This document shows, in pieces, positions 7,768 to 16,575 of a DNA stretch of 64,000 nt; positions within the stretch are counted from its first letter, which is position 1; every line of letters begins with the position of its first letter. Made by a program: the position numbers and the translations under genes. The stretch comes from an uncultured Latescibacterota bacterium. GTDB lineage: Bacteria; Latescibacterota; UBA2968; UBA8231. The notes under the pieces were generated by a model, which saw only the letters and a program-made list of their open reading frames with translations, was not told where the DNA came from and did no database searches. The stretch lies in contig OY282352.1 in the NCBI GenBank assembly GCA_958295495.1, positions 2,914,001 through 2,978,000 on the forward strand, read 5' to 3'.

Positions 7768-8295
7768 ATGGCTAATGCCGTGATTGTCGTCGATATGCAG
7801 AACGGCTTTATGCGTCCAGACGGGACGCTCTACTGCGGGGACCAAGCGCGGGCGATCATCCCGCGGATCGCCGCGCGGGTCGAGCGCGAAAAGGCCGCTG
7901 GCGCCGCGCTGTTCTTTACCCAAGACAGCCACGCGGAAAACGACCGCGAGTTCGAGATGTTCCCTCCCCACTGCATCGAAGGCAGCGAGGAGGAGCACAT
8001 CATCGCCGAGCTGGCCCGGTTGGCCCAAGACGCGCAGATTGTCAAGAAGCGGCGCTACAGTGCCTTTTTCGAGACCGATTTGGCCGCGACATTGGCTGCG
8101 CTAGCCCCGGACAAGGTCGTGGTGATGGGCGATTGCACGGATATTTGCGTCCTGCACACCGTGGCCGGGCTGCGCAACCGCGACTATCCGGTCGAGGTTC
8201 CGGCCGATTGCGTCGCCAGCTTTGATCCCCAACAACACGAATGGGCCTTGGGGCATATAGAAAAAATCCTCGGGGCCGAGGTCACCAACTGCTGA
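7768..8295 (+). CDS. pncA: Nicotinamidase (isochorismatase-like cysteine hydrolase)
   Basis: A 175-residue nicotinamidase, hydrolysing nicotinamide to nicotinate and ammonia in the cytoplasm. The catalytic triad is Asp9 (VIVVDMQNGF), a Lys at 93 or 94 (IVKKRRYSAF) and Cys127 (GDCTDICVLH). Metal ligands are Asp53 and His55 (TQDSH) and His68 (FPPHC). Length and order fit PncA of the longer bacterial type. CCGGAGGA precedes the ATG. The stop TGA shares a base with the ATG of the next gene (TGATG), so nicotinate phosphoribosyltransferase is translationally coupled and takes the product directly. Confidence 0.93.
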   Translation: MANAVIVVDMQNGFMRPDGTLYCGDQARAIIPRIAARVEREKAAGAALFFTQDSHAENDREFEMFPPHCIEGSEEEHIIAELARLAQDAQIVKKRRYSAFFETDLAATLAALAPDKVVVMGDCTDICVLHTVAGLRNRDYPVEVPADCVASFDPQQHEWALGHIEKILGAEVTNC

Positions 8296-9296
8296 TGGTA
8301 GAGCGCGACCTATACGCGCCCTCGGCTGCGACGCTGGCTGGCGACAACGCGGATATTTACTTCCGCCGCAGTTGCGACATCCTCGCGGCCGAGCAGCTCA
8401 ATCCGGTCGTGGCAATGGAGGTGTTTGCCCGGCGGCGCGCCCGGGTTTGCGGCTTGCGCGAGGCCCAGGCCCTCCTGCGGCAGGTGCTCGGCCAAGAGGC
8501 GGAGGTGTGGAGCTTGGACGAAGGGGATTGGATCGAGCCGCGCGAGGTCGCATTGCGAATTCGCGCGCCTTACCGGCAGTTCGGCCTGTACGAGACGGCC
8601 CTGTTGGGAATGCTCAGCAGCGAGACGGGGTGGGCCACGGCCGCGGCCGAGTGCGTGGCTGCGGCCGACGGGGTGCCGATCATCAGCTTTGGTGCCCGGC
8701 ACACCCACCCGGAGGTCAGCGCCCGGATGGAATACGCGGCCATCGTCGGGGGATGCGCCGGATGCGCCACCCCGCAAGGGGCCGCCCTCGCCGGCATCGA
8801 GGCAACCGGGACCATGCCCCACGCCCTGATTTTGTGCCTCGGCGACACGCTCGAGGCGGCCGAAGCCTTTGACCGCCACATTGACGCCAAGGTCGAGCGC
8901 ATCGCGCTGGTTGACACCTTTAAGGACGAGGCCGAAGAAAGCCTGCGCGTGGCCGCAGCCTTGGGCGAGAAGCTGTGGGGGGTGCGGCTGGACACCCCCA
9001 GCGAGCGCGGTCGCGTCACCGCCGAGCTCGTCGCGGAGGTGCGCGTGCGGCTCGACCAAGCCGGGCATAGCCATGTAAAGATCGCAGTCTCCGGCGGCTT
9101 GGACGCCGAGCGGATCGGCTATTTCCGGGCGGCAGGAGCGCCGGTAGATGCCTTCGGGGTCGGCAGCGCGATCAGCGCGGCCGCGCCAATCGATTTTACC
9201 GCGGATATCAAGGAAGTAGCCGGCCGGCCCGTGGCCAAGCGGGGACGGATACCGGGACTTACTGAAAACCCCCGGCTTAAGCGAGTGGAACTCTAA
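8295..9296 (+). CDS. pncB: Nicotinate phosphoribosyltransferase
   Basis: A 333-residue nicotinate phosphoribosyltransferase of the short, PncB2-like type. It converts nicotinate and PRPP to nicotinate mononucleotide. Supporting features are the N-terminal DIYFRR, the substrate region ISFGARHTHPEVSARM, the Gly-rich GGCAGCATPQG, ALVDTFKDEAEESLRVA and WGVRLDTPSERG, and the phosphate-binding KIAVSGGLDAERI followed by DAFGVGSAI. The start at 8295 overlaps the pncA stop by one base. The order pncA-pncB-(aminotransferase)-nadE makes a nearly complete Preiss-Handler route; nadD is not in the window. Confidence 0.9.
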   Translation: MVERDLYAPSAATLAGDNADIYFRRSCDILAAEQLNPVVAMEVFARRRARVCGLREAQALLRQVLGQEAEVWSLDEGDWIEPREVALRIRAPYRQFGLYETALLGMLSSETGWATAAAECVAAADGVPIISFGARHTHPEVSARMEYAAIVGGCAGCATPQGAALAGIEATGTMPHALILCLGDTLEAAEAFDRHIDAKVERIALVDTFKDEAEESLRVAAALGEKLWGVRLDTPSERGRVTAELVAEVRVRLDQAGHSHVKIAVSGGLDAERIGYFRAAGAPVDAFGVGSAISAAAPIDFTADIKEVAGRPVAKRGRIPGLTENPRLKRVEL

Positions 9297-9309
9297 TAAG
9301 GAGAATGTT

Positions 9310-10437
9310 ATGCCCGTATATGATTTTGGCAGTGGACGCACGGACCCCGGCTCGTTTCCCACAGAGGCGCTGGCCGAGGCCGCTAGCGCGGCCGTGCGCG
9401 AGCTGGGCGCGGAGTTGGTGCGCTATCCCGGCGACATGGGCCACCAAGGCTTGCGCGAAGTCATGGCCGTGCGCGAGTCGCGGCGCGAGGGAGTAGAAGT
9501 GCCCGCCGACCACATCGCGCTGATGAACGGCTCTATGCAGGCGGTTACGCTGATAGCCGAGGCGCTGATGGAAGGTCCGGGGGACGCGATCGTCACCGAG
9601 GAACTGACCTACTCCGGGACGATTGCCGCGTACAAGCGGTTGGGGGCCGAGTTGATCGGGGTGCCGCTCGATGAGCAGGGCATGCGCGTCGATGCGCTGG
9701 CCGACGTTTTGGCGGACTTGCACCGCAAGGGCACCCGGCCGCGGTTCATTTATACCTTGGCGACCTACCAGAACCCCACCGGCTCGGTCATGCCGCGGCA
9801 GCGCCGCTTAGAGTTGCTCGAAGTGGCGCGATACTACGAGGCCATCGTGGTGGAAGACAACTGCTATGGCGACGTGCATTTTGAGGGGCCGCAGGAACCG
9901 GCGCTCTACGCGCTCGACGACAGCCCCAATGTCCTGTACCTCGGCTCGCTGTCCAAAATTTTGGGTCCCGGGGTGCGGATGGGCTATTTGTTGGCGCGGC
10001 CACCCATGCTGGAGCGGATCCTCGACCGCCGCTACGACGGGGGCAACAGCTTGCTGACGGCCGCTAGCTGCGCGGCCTTGTTCCGCGACCGGCTGTGGCA
10101 GCACTTGGCCGCGACCAACGCCATCCTCAAGGAAAAGCGCGACGCGGTCTTTGCCGGCCTCGAAGAGAACGCCGGCGATCTATGTACGTGGTCGCGGCCC
10201 GTGGGCGGCATGTTTATATGGATCGAGTTCCCCGAAGAGGTAGATCGCGACCGCCTTATGGCCCTGTGCGCCGAGCGCGGCATTGTGGTGGCGCGGGGGC
10301 AGGGCTTCCACATCCGGCGCGAGGACGTGCCGGCCATCCGCCTCGCCTTTGGCTTTGCCTCGCTGGCGGCCATCCGCGAGGGCGTGCCGCTGTTGGCCGA
10401 GTGCATCCACAGGGCGCGGGTGCCCGTGATGGCCTGA
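9310..10437 (+). CDS. PLP-dependent class I/II aminotransferase
   Basis: A 375-residue fold-type I aminotransferase with YQNPTG (153-158), Asp183 in VVEDNCYGD for the pyridine nitrogen, the Schiff-base Lys216 in GSLSKILGPGVRMGY, and a C-terminal Arg in IRLAFGF. It resembles the LysN/2-aminoadipate and MocR-type aminotransferase domain but has no helix-turn-helix. AAGGAG precedes the ATG by about 9 bases. It sits inside the NAD operon and its stop overlaps the nadE start (TGATG), so co-expression is likely. Its substrate is not readable from the sequence; an alpha-keto acid transamination linked to pyridine precursor or amino-acid supply is only a guess. Confidence 0.85.
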   Translation: MPVYDFGSGRTDPGSFPTEALAEAASAAVRELGAELVRYPGDMGHQGLREVMAVRESRREGVEVPADHIALMNGSMQAVTLIAEALMEGPGDAIVTEELTYSGTIAAYKRLGAELIGVPLDEQGMRVDALADVLADLHRKGTRPRFIYTLATYQNPTGSVMPRQRRLELLEVARYYEAIVVEDNCYGDVHFEGPQEPALYALDDSPNVLYLGSLSKILGPGVRMGYLLARPPMLERILDRRYDGGNSLLTAASCAALFRDRLWQHLAATNAILKEKRDAVFAGLEENAGDLCTWSRPVGGMFIWIEFPEEVDRDRLMALCAERGIVVARGQGFHIRREDVPAIRLAFGFASLAAIREGVPLLAECIHRARVPVMA

Positions 10438-12332
10438 TGGGCCTGCCCGCAATCGCCTTGGTGCAGATGGAGGTCAAGCCCGGGCGACCCGACCTGAATG
10501 CGGAGCGGATGCTGGCCTTTATCGAGCAGGCGCGGGCGGCCGGTGCTGAGATCGTGGTCTTTTCCGAACTGTGCATCAGCGGCTATATCCTCGGCGACTT
10601 GTGGGAGCTGGACGCGTATGTCGAGGATTTTGCCGCGTACAGCGACGAGATTTGCCGGGCTAGCAGCGGGTTGACCGCGATCTTTGGCAACGTGGCGGTG
10701 GCCCCAGTCCACAAGGGCCAAGATGGACGGCGGCGCAAGTACAATGCCGTCTATGTGTGCTCCAACGGCGAATACGTGGTGCGCGAAGCCGTGCCCGCCG
10801 GGCTGCCCTGCGGCGTCCAGCCCAAGACCCTACATCCCAACTACCGATTCTTTGACGACGACCGGCACTTCTTCTCGCTGCGCCACCTATCCGAGGCTGA
10901 GGGTCGCCCGCTGGAGGACTGGCTGCATCCGTACAAAGTGCGGCTCGAGGATGGGCACTCCTTTGGCTTTGGCGTGCAACTGTGCGAGGATGTCTGGTGC
11001 GAGGATTACTGCCGCCGCGGCGAGCCTCTCGACACGCTCGCGCTGTATCGCCGCCGTGGTGCCGAGGCCGTATTCAACCTCTCGTCCTCGCCTTTTACTT
11101 GGCAAAAAAGCGACAAGCGCAACCGCGTGGTGCGCCAGATATTGGCGCGCTCGCCCCTGCCGTTTTTCTACGTCAATCAAGTCGGGGCGCAAAACAACGG
11201 CAAGAACATCATTGTGTTTGACGGCGACAGCACTGGGTACGCGGCCAGCGGGCACATTGCGTGTCGCGCGCGTCCGTGGCGGGAACAGCTCGTGCTCACG
11301 AGCCATGCTGAAGTCGCGCCGCTCCAAAGCGAAATCGAAGCCCAGTACGCGGGCATCCTCACCGGGCTGCGGCACTTAGACGACGTGCGCGGCGCAGAGA
11401 GCAAGTTCCTCATTGCGGCGAGCGGCGGCGTGGACTCCAGCGTGGTCTGCTGTCTGCTGGAGCGCGCCGTTGGCCCAGAGCGCGTGTTTGCGGTCAACAT
11501 GCCGACGCGCTTCAATGCCGCCGTTACCCAAGAAAATGCCCGCTCGCTGTGCGCCGCGCTGGGCGTTGACTACCTCTGCTGCCCGATCGAATCCCTGTAC
11601 GAGGCCGTAGCCGCCCTCGTGCAGGACGCGGAATTTTCCGGGGGCCGGGGCGAGTACACTCGGTTGGTGGATGAGAACGTGCAGGCGCGCATCCGCTTTG
11701 CCGACGTGCTCTCTGGCTTAGCGGCCAAATACGGACTCGTGTTCACGTCCAACGGCAACAAGACCGAGGTCGCTTTGGGCTACGCCACGCTCTACGGGGA
11801 TGTCAGCGGCGCGGTGGCTCCGATTGCCGACCTGTACAAGGTGCAGGTCTTTGCGCTAGCCCGCTTTCTCAACGAGGCCGTCTATGGCCGCACCGTGGTG
11901 CCGGAGAATCTGCTCGACGGCTCGGTGGTGCCCAGTGCCGAGCTGTCTGAGGCCCAAGACGTGACCGAGGGCTTGGGCGATCCGATCAAGTACGGATATC
12001 ACGACGCCGTGTTGCGGCAGTTCATCGAATACCGGCGGCACAGCAGCGATTTGTTGCAGTGGTTTATCGAGGGCGTACTGCTAGAGCGGTTGGGGTGGAA
12101 CGACGCGGTGCGCTTTCGCGCGTACTTCCCGGACGCGCGCAGTTGGATCGAAGATCTCGAATGGGTGGAGCGCCAAGTGCGGATCAACTACTTCAAGCGG
12201 ATTCAAGCGCCGCCGGTCATCGTCTTGAGCAAGCGCGCCTTTGGCTTTGATTTGCGCGAAACCCAACAGCCCCCATACGCGCCGCGCCGCTGCGAACAGC
12301 TAAAGGCCGAGGCCCTGAAGGTGCGGATTTGA
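10437..12332 (+). CDS. nadE: Glutamine-dependent NAD+ synthetase
   Basis: A 631-residue two-domain NadE. The N-terminal nitrilase-like glutaminase has the triad Glu44 (FSELCISGY), Lys130 (PKTLHPNYRFFDD) and Cys183 (QLCEDVW). The C-terminal ATP pyrophosphatase domain has the P-loop SGGVDSS at 329-335, TRLVDENVQARIR and TSNGNKTEVALGY. It amidates deamido-NAD using glutamine nitrogen and ATP. The ATG at 10437 overlaps the aminotransferase stop; a longer in-frame extension starting at 10095 lies inside the aminotransferase gene and is not used. With pncA and pncB this completes salvage apart from the adenylyl transfer step. Confidence 0.93.
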   Translation: MGLPAIALVQMEVKPGRPDLNAERMLAFIEQARAAGAEIVVFSELCISGYILGDLWELDAYVEDFAAYSDEICRASSGLTAIFGNVAVAPVHKGQDGRRRKYNAVYVCSNGEYVVREAVPAGLPCGVQPKTLHPNYRFFDDDRHFFSLRHLSEAEGRPLEDWLHPYKVRLEDGHSFGFGVQLCEDVWCEDYCRRGEPLDTLALYRRRGAEAVFNLSSSPFTWQKSDKRNRVVRQILARSPLPFFYVNQVGAQNNGKNIIVFDGDSTGYAASGHIACRARPWREQLVLTSHAEVAPLQSEIEAQYAGILTGLRHLDDVRGAESKFLIAASGGVDSSVVCCLLERAVGPERVFAVNMPTRFNAAVTQENARSLCAALGVDYLCCPIESLYEAVAALVQDAEFSGGRGEYTRLVDENVQARIRFADVLSGLAAKYGLVFTSNGNKTEVALGYATLYGDVSGAVAPIADLYKVQVFALARFLNEAVYGRTVVPENLLDGSVVPSAELSEAQDVTEGLGDPIKYGYHDAVLRQFIEYRRHSSDLLQWFIEGVLLERLGWNDAVRFRAYFPDARSWIEDLEWVERQVRINYFKRIQAPPVIVLSKRAFGFDLRETQQPPYAPRRCEQLKAEALKVRI

Positions 12333-12370
12333 ATGGCCCTGACACTTCAACAATAAAGGAGCTTTGCATT

Positions 12371-13978
12371 ATGACCGACCCAATCCTGCTCACCGATGGG
12401 CAGATGCGCGAGTTTATCGCCAATGGCTATCTCGTTTTTGAGCCAACCGTGCCCGAGGGGACGCACGAAGCGTGCTATGAACGGCTCAACCAAATCATCG
12501 ACTCGGAGCCTAATCCGGGCAATAACATCCTGCCGCGCGTGCCCGCCATGCGCCACGTGCTCAACTCGCCCGAGGTGCGCGGTGCGCTCATCAGCGTCTT
12601 AGGCCCGAACTACTTGGAGCATCCCCACCGCTACTGTCATCCCCTCAAGCCGGTGGAGGAACCCGTGCCCGCGGCCGCGGCCAAAGAAAGGCTGCGCCGC
12701 AACTGCCATCAGGATGGGTACACGCCTATGGGCCATCCGCGCCAGCACTATCTGCGCTATGCGCGGATCATGTACTATCCACAGGATTCGCCGGTCGAAT
12801 TGGGGCCGACGCACGTGATCCCGGGCACGCAGTTCAATCGCGGACTGACCGACGAAGACCGGGCGCGCGCCTTGCCATTGGCCGGCCGGGCCGGCACGGT
12901 GTCGCTGACGCACTTCGACGTGGGCCACGCGGCCGGCGTCAGTCTGCTACCGATACATCGGCAGATGATCAAGTTCATCTACATGAGGGCCTCCGAGCCG
13001 ACGGCTCCGACTTGGGACTGCAAAAGCACGCACTGGCAAAAGCCCCAATGCGTCGAGTCTCCCTACGATCTGGAACTGGCTTGGGCACACACTTGGGACT
13101 GGCTCTGCGGCAAGCGAGACCGCTACGCTAGCTGGCCCAAGGCCGCCGGAGACGTGGCGGCGCTCATCGCCCAGCTCGGTCCAGAGGTGGATTTAGCACG
13201 GCGTCTTGTGGCAGCTCAGCAGTTGGCCGGATGCGGCGTTGATGCGGCCGAAGCGGTGCCAACGCTCGTTGAGTGCTTGGGCACCGATCACCAAGCCATG
13301 CGCACGGCAGCGACCTACGCGCTGGGCGCAATTGGTGCGCCCGCGGTTGGGCCGCTGGCCCAAGCCTTGCGGGCCGCAGGTCGCGAGGCCGACCAACACG
13401 AGGCCCCGCCCGCTTGGAACGAGGGAGCGACGAACATGGAAGACGCCGCCCAGGCACTGGCGGCCGTCGGCGAACCCGCAATCGAAACGCTCTGTGCGCT
13501 GTTGGCCGCCGAAAGCGAGTGGACCCAAGTCAATGCCGCCTTTGCCCTCGGCGAGATGGATTCGCACGCGGTGGCAGCGGTCCCGGCACTGACGCGGTGC
13601 CTCGAAGAGGGTTCGCATCGCTTGGTGCGTACGGCCCTCGTCGCGCTGGGCAATATCGCTCAGGGCGTACCAGTAGAAGCCCTAGGGCGAATGCTCTCGG
13701 CCGATCATCCAGACTGGCAGGCGGAAGCCAGCCGCCGCTGGGTGCCCCGCGATCAGGTGCGGACCAACGCCGCGGTGGCGTGCGCCCAGCTCGGCCAAGC
13801 CGCCGCTCCGCTAGAAGCCCAGCTCTTCAGAGCACTTGACGACCCCTGCGGTCACGTGGGCGCATTCGCGCTCAGTGCCCTACAGAGGATTGGCTCGCCC
13901 ACAGCCACGCAGGCCGCGATGGACTACCTCTACTCGCAACGCTGGGACGCCGCCATCGATGGCGAGCGGCAGTTTTGA
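12371..13978 (+). CDS. Phytanoyl-CoA dioxygenase family protein with HEAT repeats
   Basis: A 535-residue protein. Residues 1-210 are a PhyH-type Fe(II)/2-oxoglutarate oxygenase: NGYLVFEPTVP near the start, the iron ligands His113 and Asp115 (NCHQDGY) and a distal His near 186, with Arg198 twelve residues later as the likely 2-oxoglutarate anchor. Residues about 260-515 are HEAT/PBS-lyase-like helical repeats (LGAIGAPAVGPL, ALAAVGEPAIETL, ALGEMDSHAVAAVPAL, ALGNIAQGVPVEAL). Such HEAT extensions may bind a partner or substrate. AAGGAGC precedes ATG 12371. It lies 38 bases after nadE and may be read with the NAD operon, though a link to NAD is not evident. Confidence 0.88.
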   Translation: MTDPILLTDGQMREFIANGYLVFEPTVPEGTHEACYERLNQIIDSEPNPGNNILPRVPAMRHVLNSPEVRGALISVLGPNYLEHPHRYCHPLKPVEEPVPAAAAKERLRRNCHQDGYTPMGHPRQHYLRYARIMYYPQDSPVELGPTHVIPGTQFNRGLTDEDRARALPLAGRAGTVSLTHFDVGHAAGVSLLPIHRQMIKFIYMRASEPTAPTWDCKSTHWQKPQCVESPYDLELAWAHTWDWLCGKRDRYASWPKAAGDVAALIAQLGPEVDLARRLVAAQQLAGCGVDAAEAVPTLVECLGTDHQAMRTAATYALGAIGAPAVGPLAQALRAAGREADQHEAPPAWNEGATNMEDAAQALAAVGEPAIETLCALLAAESEWTQVNAAFALGEMDSHAVAAVPALTRCLEEGSHRLVRTALVALGNIAQGVPVEALGRMLSADHPDWQAEASRRWVPRDQVRTNAAVACAQLGQAAAPLEAQLFRALDDPCGHVGAFALSALQRIGSPTATQAAMDYLYSQRWDAAIDGERQF

Positions 13979-14001
13979 GGGGGAGACTATGGGGTAGTTC
14001 A

Positions 14002-14367
14002 ATGGAGAATGGAATTGGCAAAATTGTAGATGCCGCTGAAGAACGGATATTAGCTCTCGAAGAGGATTGGGATGGGCAGGGATCACCGGCCTTTGAAAAA
14101 CAAACACTTGATGCTATTCGTGACTTCCTCTTCGAGCTAGTCGACGAGTCTGGATTGAGCGTAGTAAAGCAGGTATGGATAGTTCCATTTAGCGGAGGCA
14201 GCATAGATCTACAGTGGCAGACAGAACACTTCGACCTTTTAATTAACTTCTGTGCTGACGGTAACGTAACTTACTATGGAAAGGACACTTACGGGCATTC
14301 CATCCGTGGAGATCGCCGTCCTAAACCGAAGTTTATCTCTTGCTGGATGAGCCATGCAGGTCAATAA
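14002..14367 (+). CDS. Hypothetical protein, first gene of an overlapping pair
   Basis: A 121-residue protein with the start region IVDAAEERILALEEDWDGQGSPAF, a pattern I have seen in small proteins of unnamed families (an E-x-x-WDG-x-G-S/A-P motif). The middle contains VWIVPFSGGSIDLQW and a Tyr-rich stretch. Its end overlaps the next gene by 14 bases, which suggests translational coupling. The pair is richer in A/T than the genes around it, a sign of transfer, and fits the size and layout of a toxin-antitoxin-like module. That role is not shown. The ribosome binding site is weak; an in-frame TTG at 13975 is the alternative start. Confidence 0.6.
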   Translation: MENGIGKIVDAAEERILALEEDWDGQGSPAFEKQTLDAIRDFLFELVDESGLSVVKQVWIVPFSGGSIDLQWQTEHFDLLINFCADGNVTYYGKDTYGHSIRGDRRPKPKFISCWMSHAGQ

Positions 14368-14758
14368 CTACGGTATAGAAGAAATCCCCGATACAGCTCG
14401 ATTGTACTATCGCGTCCATAAAAATATATACATGGCCACGGTGAAGGCCGCAGAAATTCCCCTAGGCAAGTTGCCAAGCGGCGTGTTCAGATTCCAAGGA
14501 GGCGACCTATCTGTTGATTGGTCAAAGTATGCGAAGCCGGACGAAACTAGGAATCGAGCCAAGGTGCCCGAGGACAATGGTATAGTTGATTTTACTGCAT
14601 CTCCTATACGGGCTGATGGTCACAAAGTAGAACATACTCCTGAGCCTGATAACCGCGCCCATAGTTCTGTATCCGGTGACGAAACCGCAATTCGGCTCAT
14701 CTTGAGTAAGGAAGCTAAATGGGTCCCTGGGCTAGGGCCAGAGACCTTCGAGAGCTAG
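14354..14758 (+). CDS. Hypothetical protein, second gene of the pair
   Basis: A 134-residue protein without signal peptide or membrane segment. Readable parts are LYYRVHKNIY near the N-terminus, LPSGVFRFQGGDLSVDW, KYAKPDETRNRAKVPEDNG and HTPEPDNRAHSSVSGDE, which together look like a family conserved across distant bacteria and archaea, but I cannot name it. It overlaps the preceding gene by 14 bases. The conserved Asn-Arg-Ala-His-Ser near the C-terminus might form an active or binding site. The two genes are likely one functional unit. Confidence 0.6.
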   Translation: MQVNNYGIEEIPDTARLYYRVHKNIYMATVKAAEIPLGKLPSGVFRFQGGDLSVDWSKYAKPDETRNRAKVPEDNGIVDFTASPIRADGHKVEHTPEPDNRAHSSVSGDETAIRLILSKEAKWVPGLGPETFES

Positions 14759-14794
14759 TATTTTGGAATGGGCTATTTGTAACCATAGCGTCGC

Positions 14795-15373
14795 TCAGGG
14801 CGTCTTGCGGACGCCTTGGAGAAAGATCCGCATAATGGTATCGACCATCGCCTCGACGCTCAGGCCCTTCGCGTGGATCATCACCGAGCGCACCATGCCG
14901 CGGAGGATAGCGGCTTCGACCTGCGGATGCTCGACCGAGAAGACGCCCTGTTCAACGCCGTTTTGCAGGACCGTCTCGATCGCGGCGTGCTGGATGCGCC
15001 GTTCCTCGTGCCAGCGCTTGCGGTTTTCGCCCTTGCCGCTCCCGCTCTTGCCGTCCTCGTGCCACATCAAGCGAAAGAAAAAGCGGTTCTGGCTGAAAAA
15101 GGAGACGATGGCGTGGACCATCCGGCGGAGTTCCTCCTCGGGGTCCTGCTGGCGGTTGGCCTTGCGCTGGAGTTGCTCGTTGAGCCGCCGGATGCCTTCA
15201 AAGACCACCGCAAAGTACAGCTCTTCCTTGTCGGCAAAGTACGTGTAAATCGTCCCCTTGCCGACACCGGCCTGATGGGCAATGTCGTCCATGAGCACTT
15301 CGTCGAAGCGCTTGGCCGAGAAGAGGCGGGCGGCCTCCTCGAGGATGTGCTTTCTGCGGTCGATCTTGGCCAT
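14795..15373 (-). CDS. TetR/AcrR-family regulator
   Basis: A 192-residue TetR regulator. The helix-turn-helix is at about residues 28-47 (MDDIAHQAGVGKGTIYTYF), preceded by ILEEAARLFSAKRFDEV. The rest is an all-helical ligand domain containing FFSQNRFFFRLMWHED. It is the last gene of a minus-strand series that begins with the RND adaptor at 27188. The palindrome at 27288-27303, next to the promoter of that series, is the natural candidate target, so the regulator would control its own operon and respond to a pump substrate. Confidence 0.9.
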   Translation of the reverse strand: MAKIDRRKHILEEAARLFSAKRFDEVLMDDIAHQAGVGKGTIYTYFADKEELYFAVVFEGIRRLNEQLQRKANRQQDPEEELRRMVHAIVSFFSQNRFFFRLMWHEDGKSGSGKGENRKRWHEERRIQHAAIETVLQNGVEQGVFSVEHPQVEAAILRGMVRSVMIHAKGLSVEAMVDTIMRIFLQGVRKTP

Positions 15374-15422
15374 GAGTTGTCCCAGCGGCTCCTAAAGTTC
15401 CCGTCGCAAGCGACCCTAGGGC

Positions 15423-16055
15423 TTATTCTTCAAGAAACACATACCGTTCCAGTCGCGCCAGTTCGTGGTCATCGACGTATTTGCCGATTTCTCGTCGCCA
15501 TTGAGCCATGCTCTTGTAGGGCCGGTATTCCTCAAACTCGTGCGCCATGCGCTTGCCAACCCCTGGGATCGCGAGGAGAAAAGCCTCGCTGGCGCTGTTG
15601 AGTTCGAGCGGCACAAAGACGTACTGCTCCAGCCGCGCCAGTTCGTGGTCATCGACGTATTTGCCGATTTCTCGTCGCCATTGAGCCATGCTCTTGTAGG
15701 GCCGGTATTCCTCAAACTCGTGCGCCATGCGCTTGCCTACTCCCGGCACCAGCTTCATTTCGGCGTCGCTGGCGGCGTTGAGGTTGATCGGCAGGAAGAG
15801 TTTGACATACAGTTCGGCTTGGACCGAGTCCGCCAAAGTCGAATCCAAATAGGCGTCGAAGGCTTCCATCCCGATAAAAGGCCGCCGCGCCACAATCCCC
15901 TCGACCAACGCCGAATCGAGTTGCGCTAGGGCCAACAGTTGCTCGACGCCGGCTTGGTTGGGATTGAGGACCGTTTCGTTTTTTCCCACCTGTCCTTGGG
16001 CGTTGTTGCCATAGAGACAGACGGCTAAAACCACGGCTAAAGTCATTCGCTGCAT
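15423..16055 (-). CDS. Secreted helix-hairpin-helix (ComEA-like) protein with tandem duplication
   Basis: A 210-residue protein with a signal peptide (residues 1-21) and two 60-residue units (about 90-149 and 150-209), each starting PxxLNxAS and carrying the hairpin PGVGKRMAHEFEEYRPY. These are ComEA-type helix-hairpin-helix units, which bind DNA without sequence preference. A degenerate earlier unit (LNPNQAGVEQLLAL) precedes them. The two units are identical over 104 bases of DNA (see the repeat entry). It is separated by 3 bases from the membrane protein upstream. A role in DNA uptake at the envelope is possible but no other competence gene is near. Confidence 0.8.
   Translation of the reverse strand: MQRMTLAVVLAVCLYGNNAQGQVGKNETVLNPNQAGVEQLLALAQLDSALVEGIVARRPFIGMEAFDAYLDSTLADSVQAELYVKLFLPINLNAASDAEMKLVPGVGKRMAHEFEEYRPYKSMAQWRREIGKYVDDHELARLEQYVFVPLELNSASEAFLLAIPGVGKRMAHEFEEYRPYKSMAQWRREIGKYVDDHELARLERYVFLEE
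15454..15737. repeat. Two identical 104-bp segments, 180-bp period
   Basis: 15454-15557 and 15634-15737 are identical, exactly 180 bases apart, inside the helix-hairpin-helix gene. The 76 bases between them and the flanks have diverged at both synonymous and non-synonymous sites. Either gene conversion or selection homogenised one half of each unit. Confidence 0.9.
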
Positions 16056-16058
16056 CGC

Positions 16059-16511
16059 TTAATTTCCCTTTGTTTGCTCCCGACTCAGGGCCGGGTGTTG
16101 GTACGTGTAAAGGAACCCGAGCAAGCCTAGCTGGCTCAACGCCCCGGGTGCCAATGCTGGCATAGCGCCGCCCAACGCCTTAGACAGCAGTTCCAATCCA
16201 GTCAGCGTCGGGTACATCTCTAATTCAAACTCCATATTGGCACTAAGATGAAACCAGAGGCCGACCATGCCGCCTAAGACGAAAGCTAGCATCGTCAAGC
16301 GGAACAGGCGCAGGATGACCGTGCCCCGGTAGAGGATGCGCGCCGACAATAAGACCAACCCGAACGCCAACAAAGCCAACGGCACCTGTTGTCGCCATTC
16401 TTCAAAATGTCCCAGTAGCAGCAGTTCGGTGCCTAGTCCCACGGCCCCTAGGACAAAAATCAGCAGGACACCTCGCCGCAGGGCAGTACATGTTCCACTA
16501 TCTCTAGCCAC
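16059..16511 (-). CDS. Hypothetical four-segment membrane protein
   Basis: A 150-residue protein with four hydrophobic segments: residues about 14-36, 43-62, 68-90 and 112-136. Acidic residues before the last segment (ANMEFELEMYPTLTGLELL) would lie outside or in a loop. I do not recognise the family. Its stop is 3 bases from the start of the helix-hairpin-helix gene, so the two are co-transcribed. It is 64 bases downstream of the DUF1854 gene. Confidence 0.65.
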   Translation of the reverse strand: MARDSGTCTALRRGVLLIFVLGAVGLGTELLLLGHFEEWRQQVPLALLAFGLVLLSARILYRGTVILRLFRLTMLAFVLGGMVGLWFHLSANMEFELEMYPTLTGLELLSKALGGAMPALAPGALSQLGLLGFLYTYQHPALSREQTKGN

Positions 16512-16575
16512 GAAAGTTTACACCTACGACTCCAATGATACATGATATGATAAAGGTAGATTGGCGCTCTGCCGG

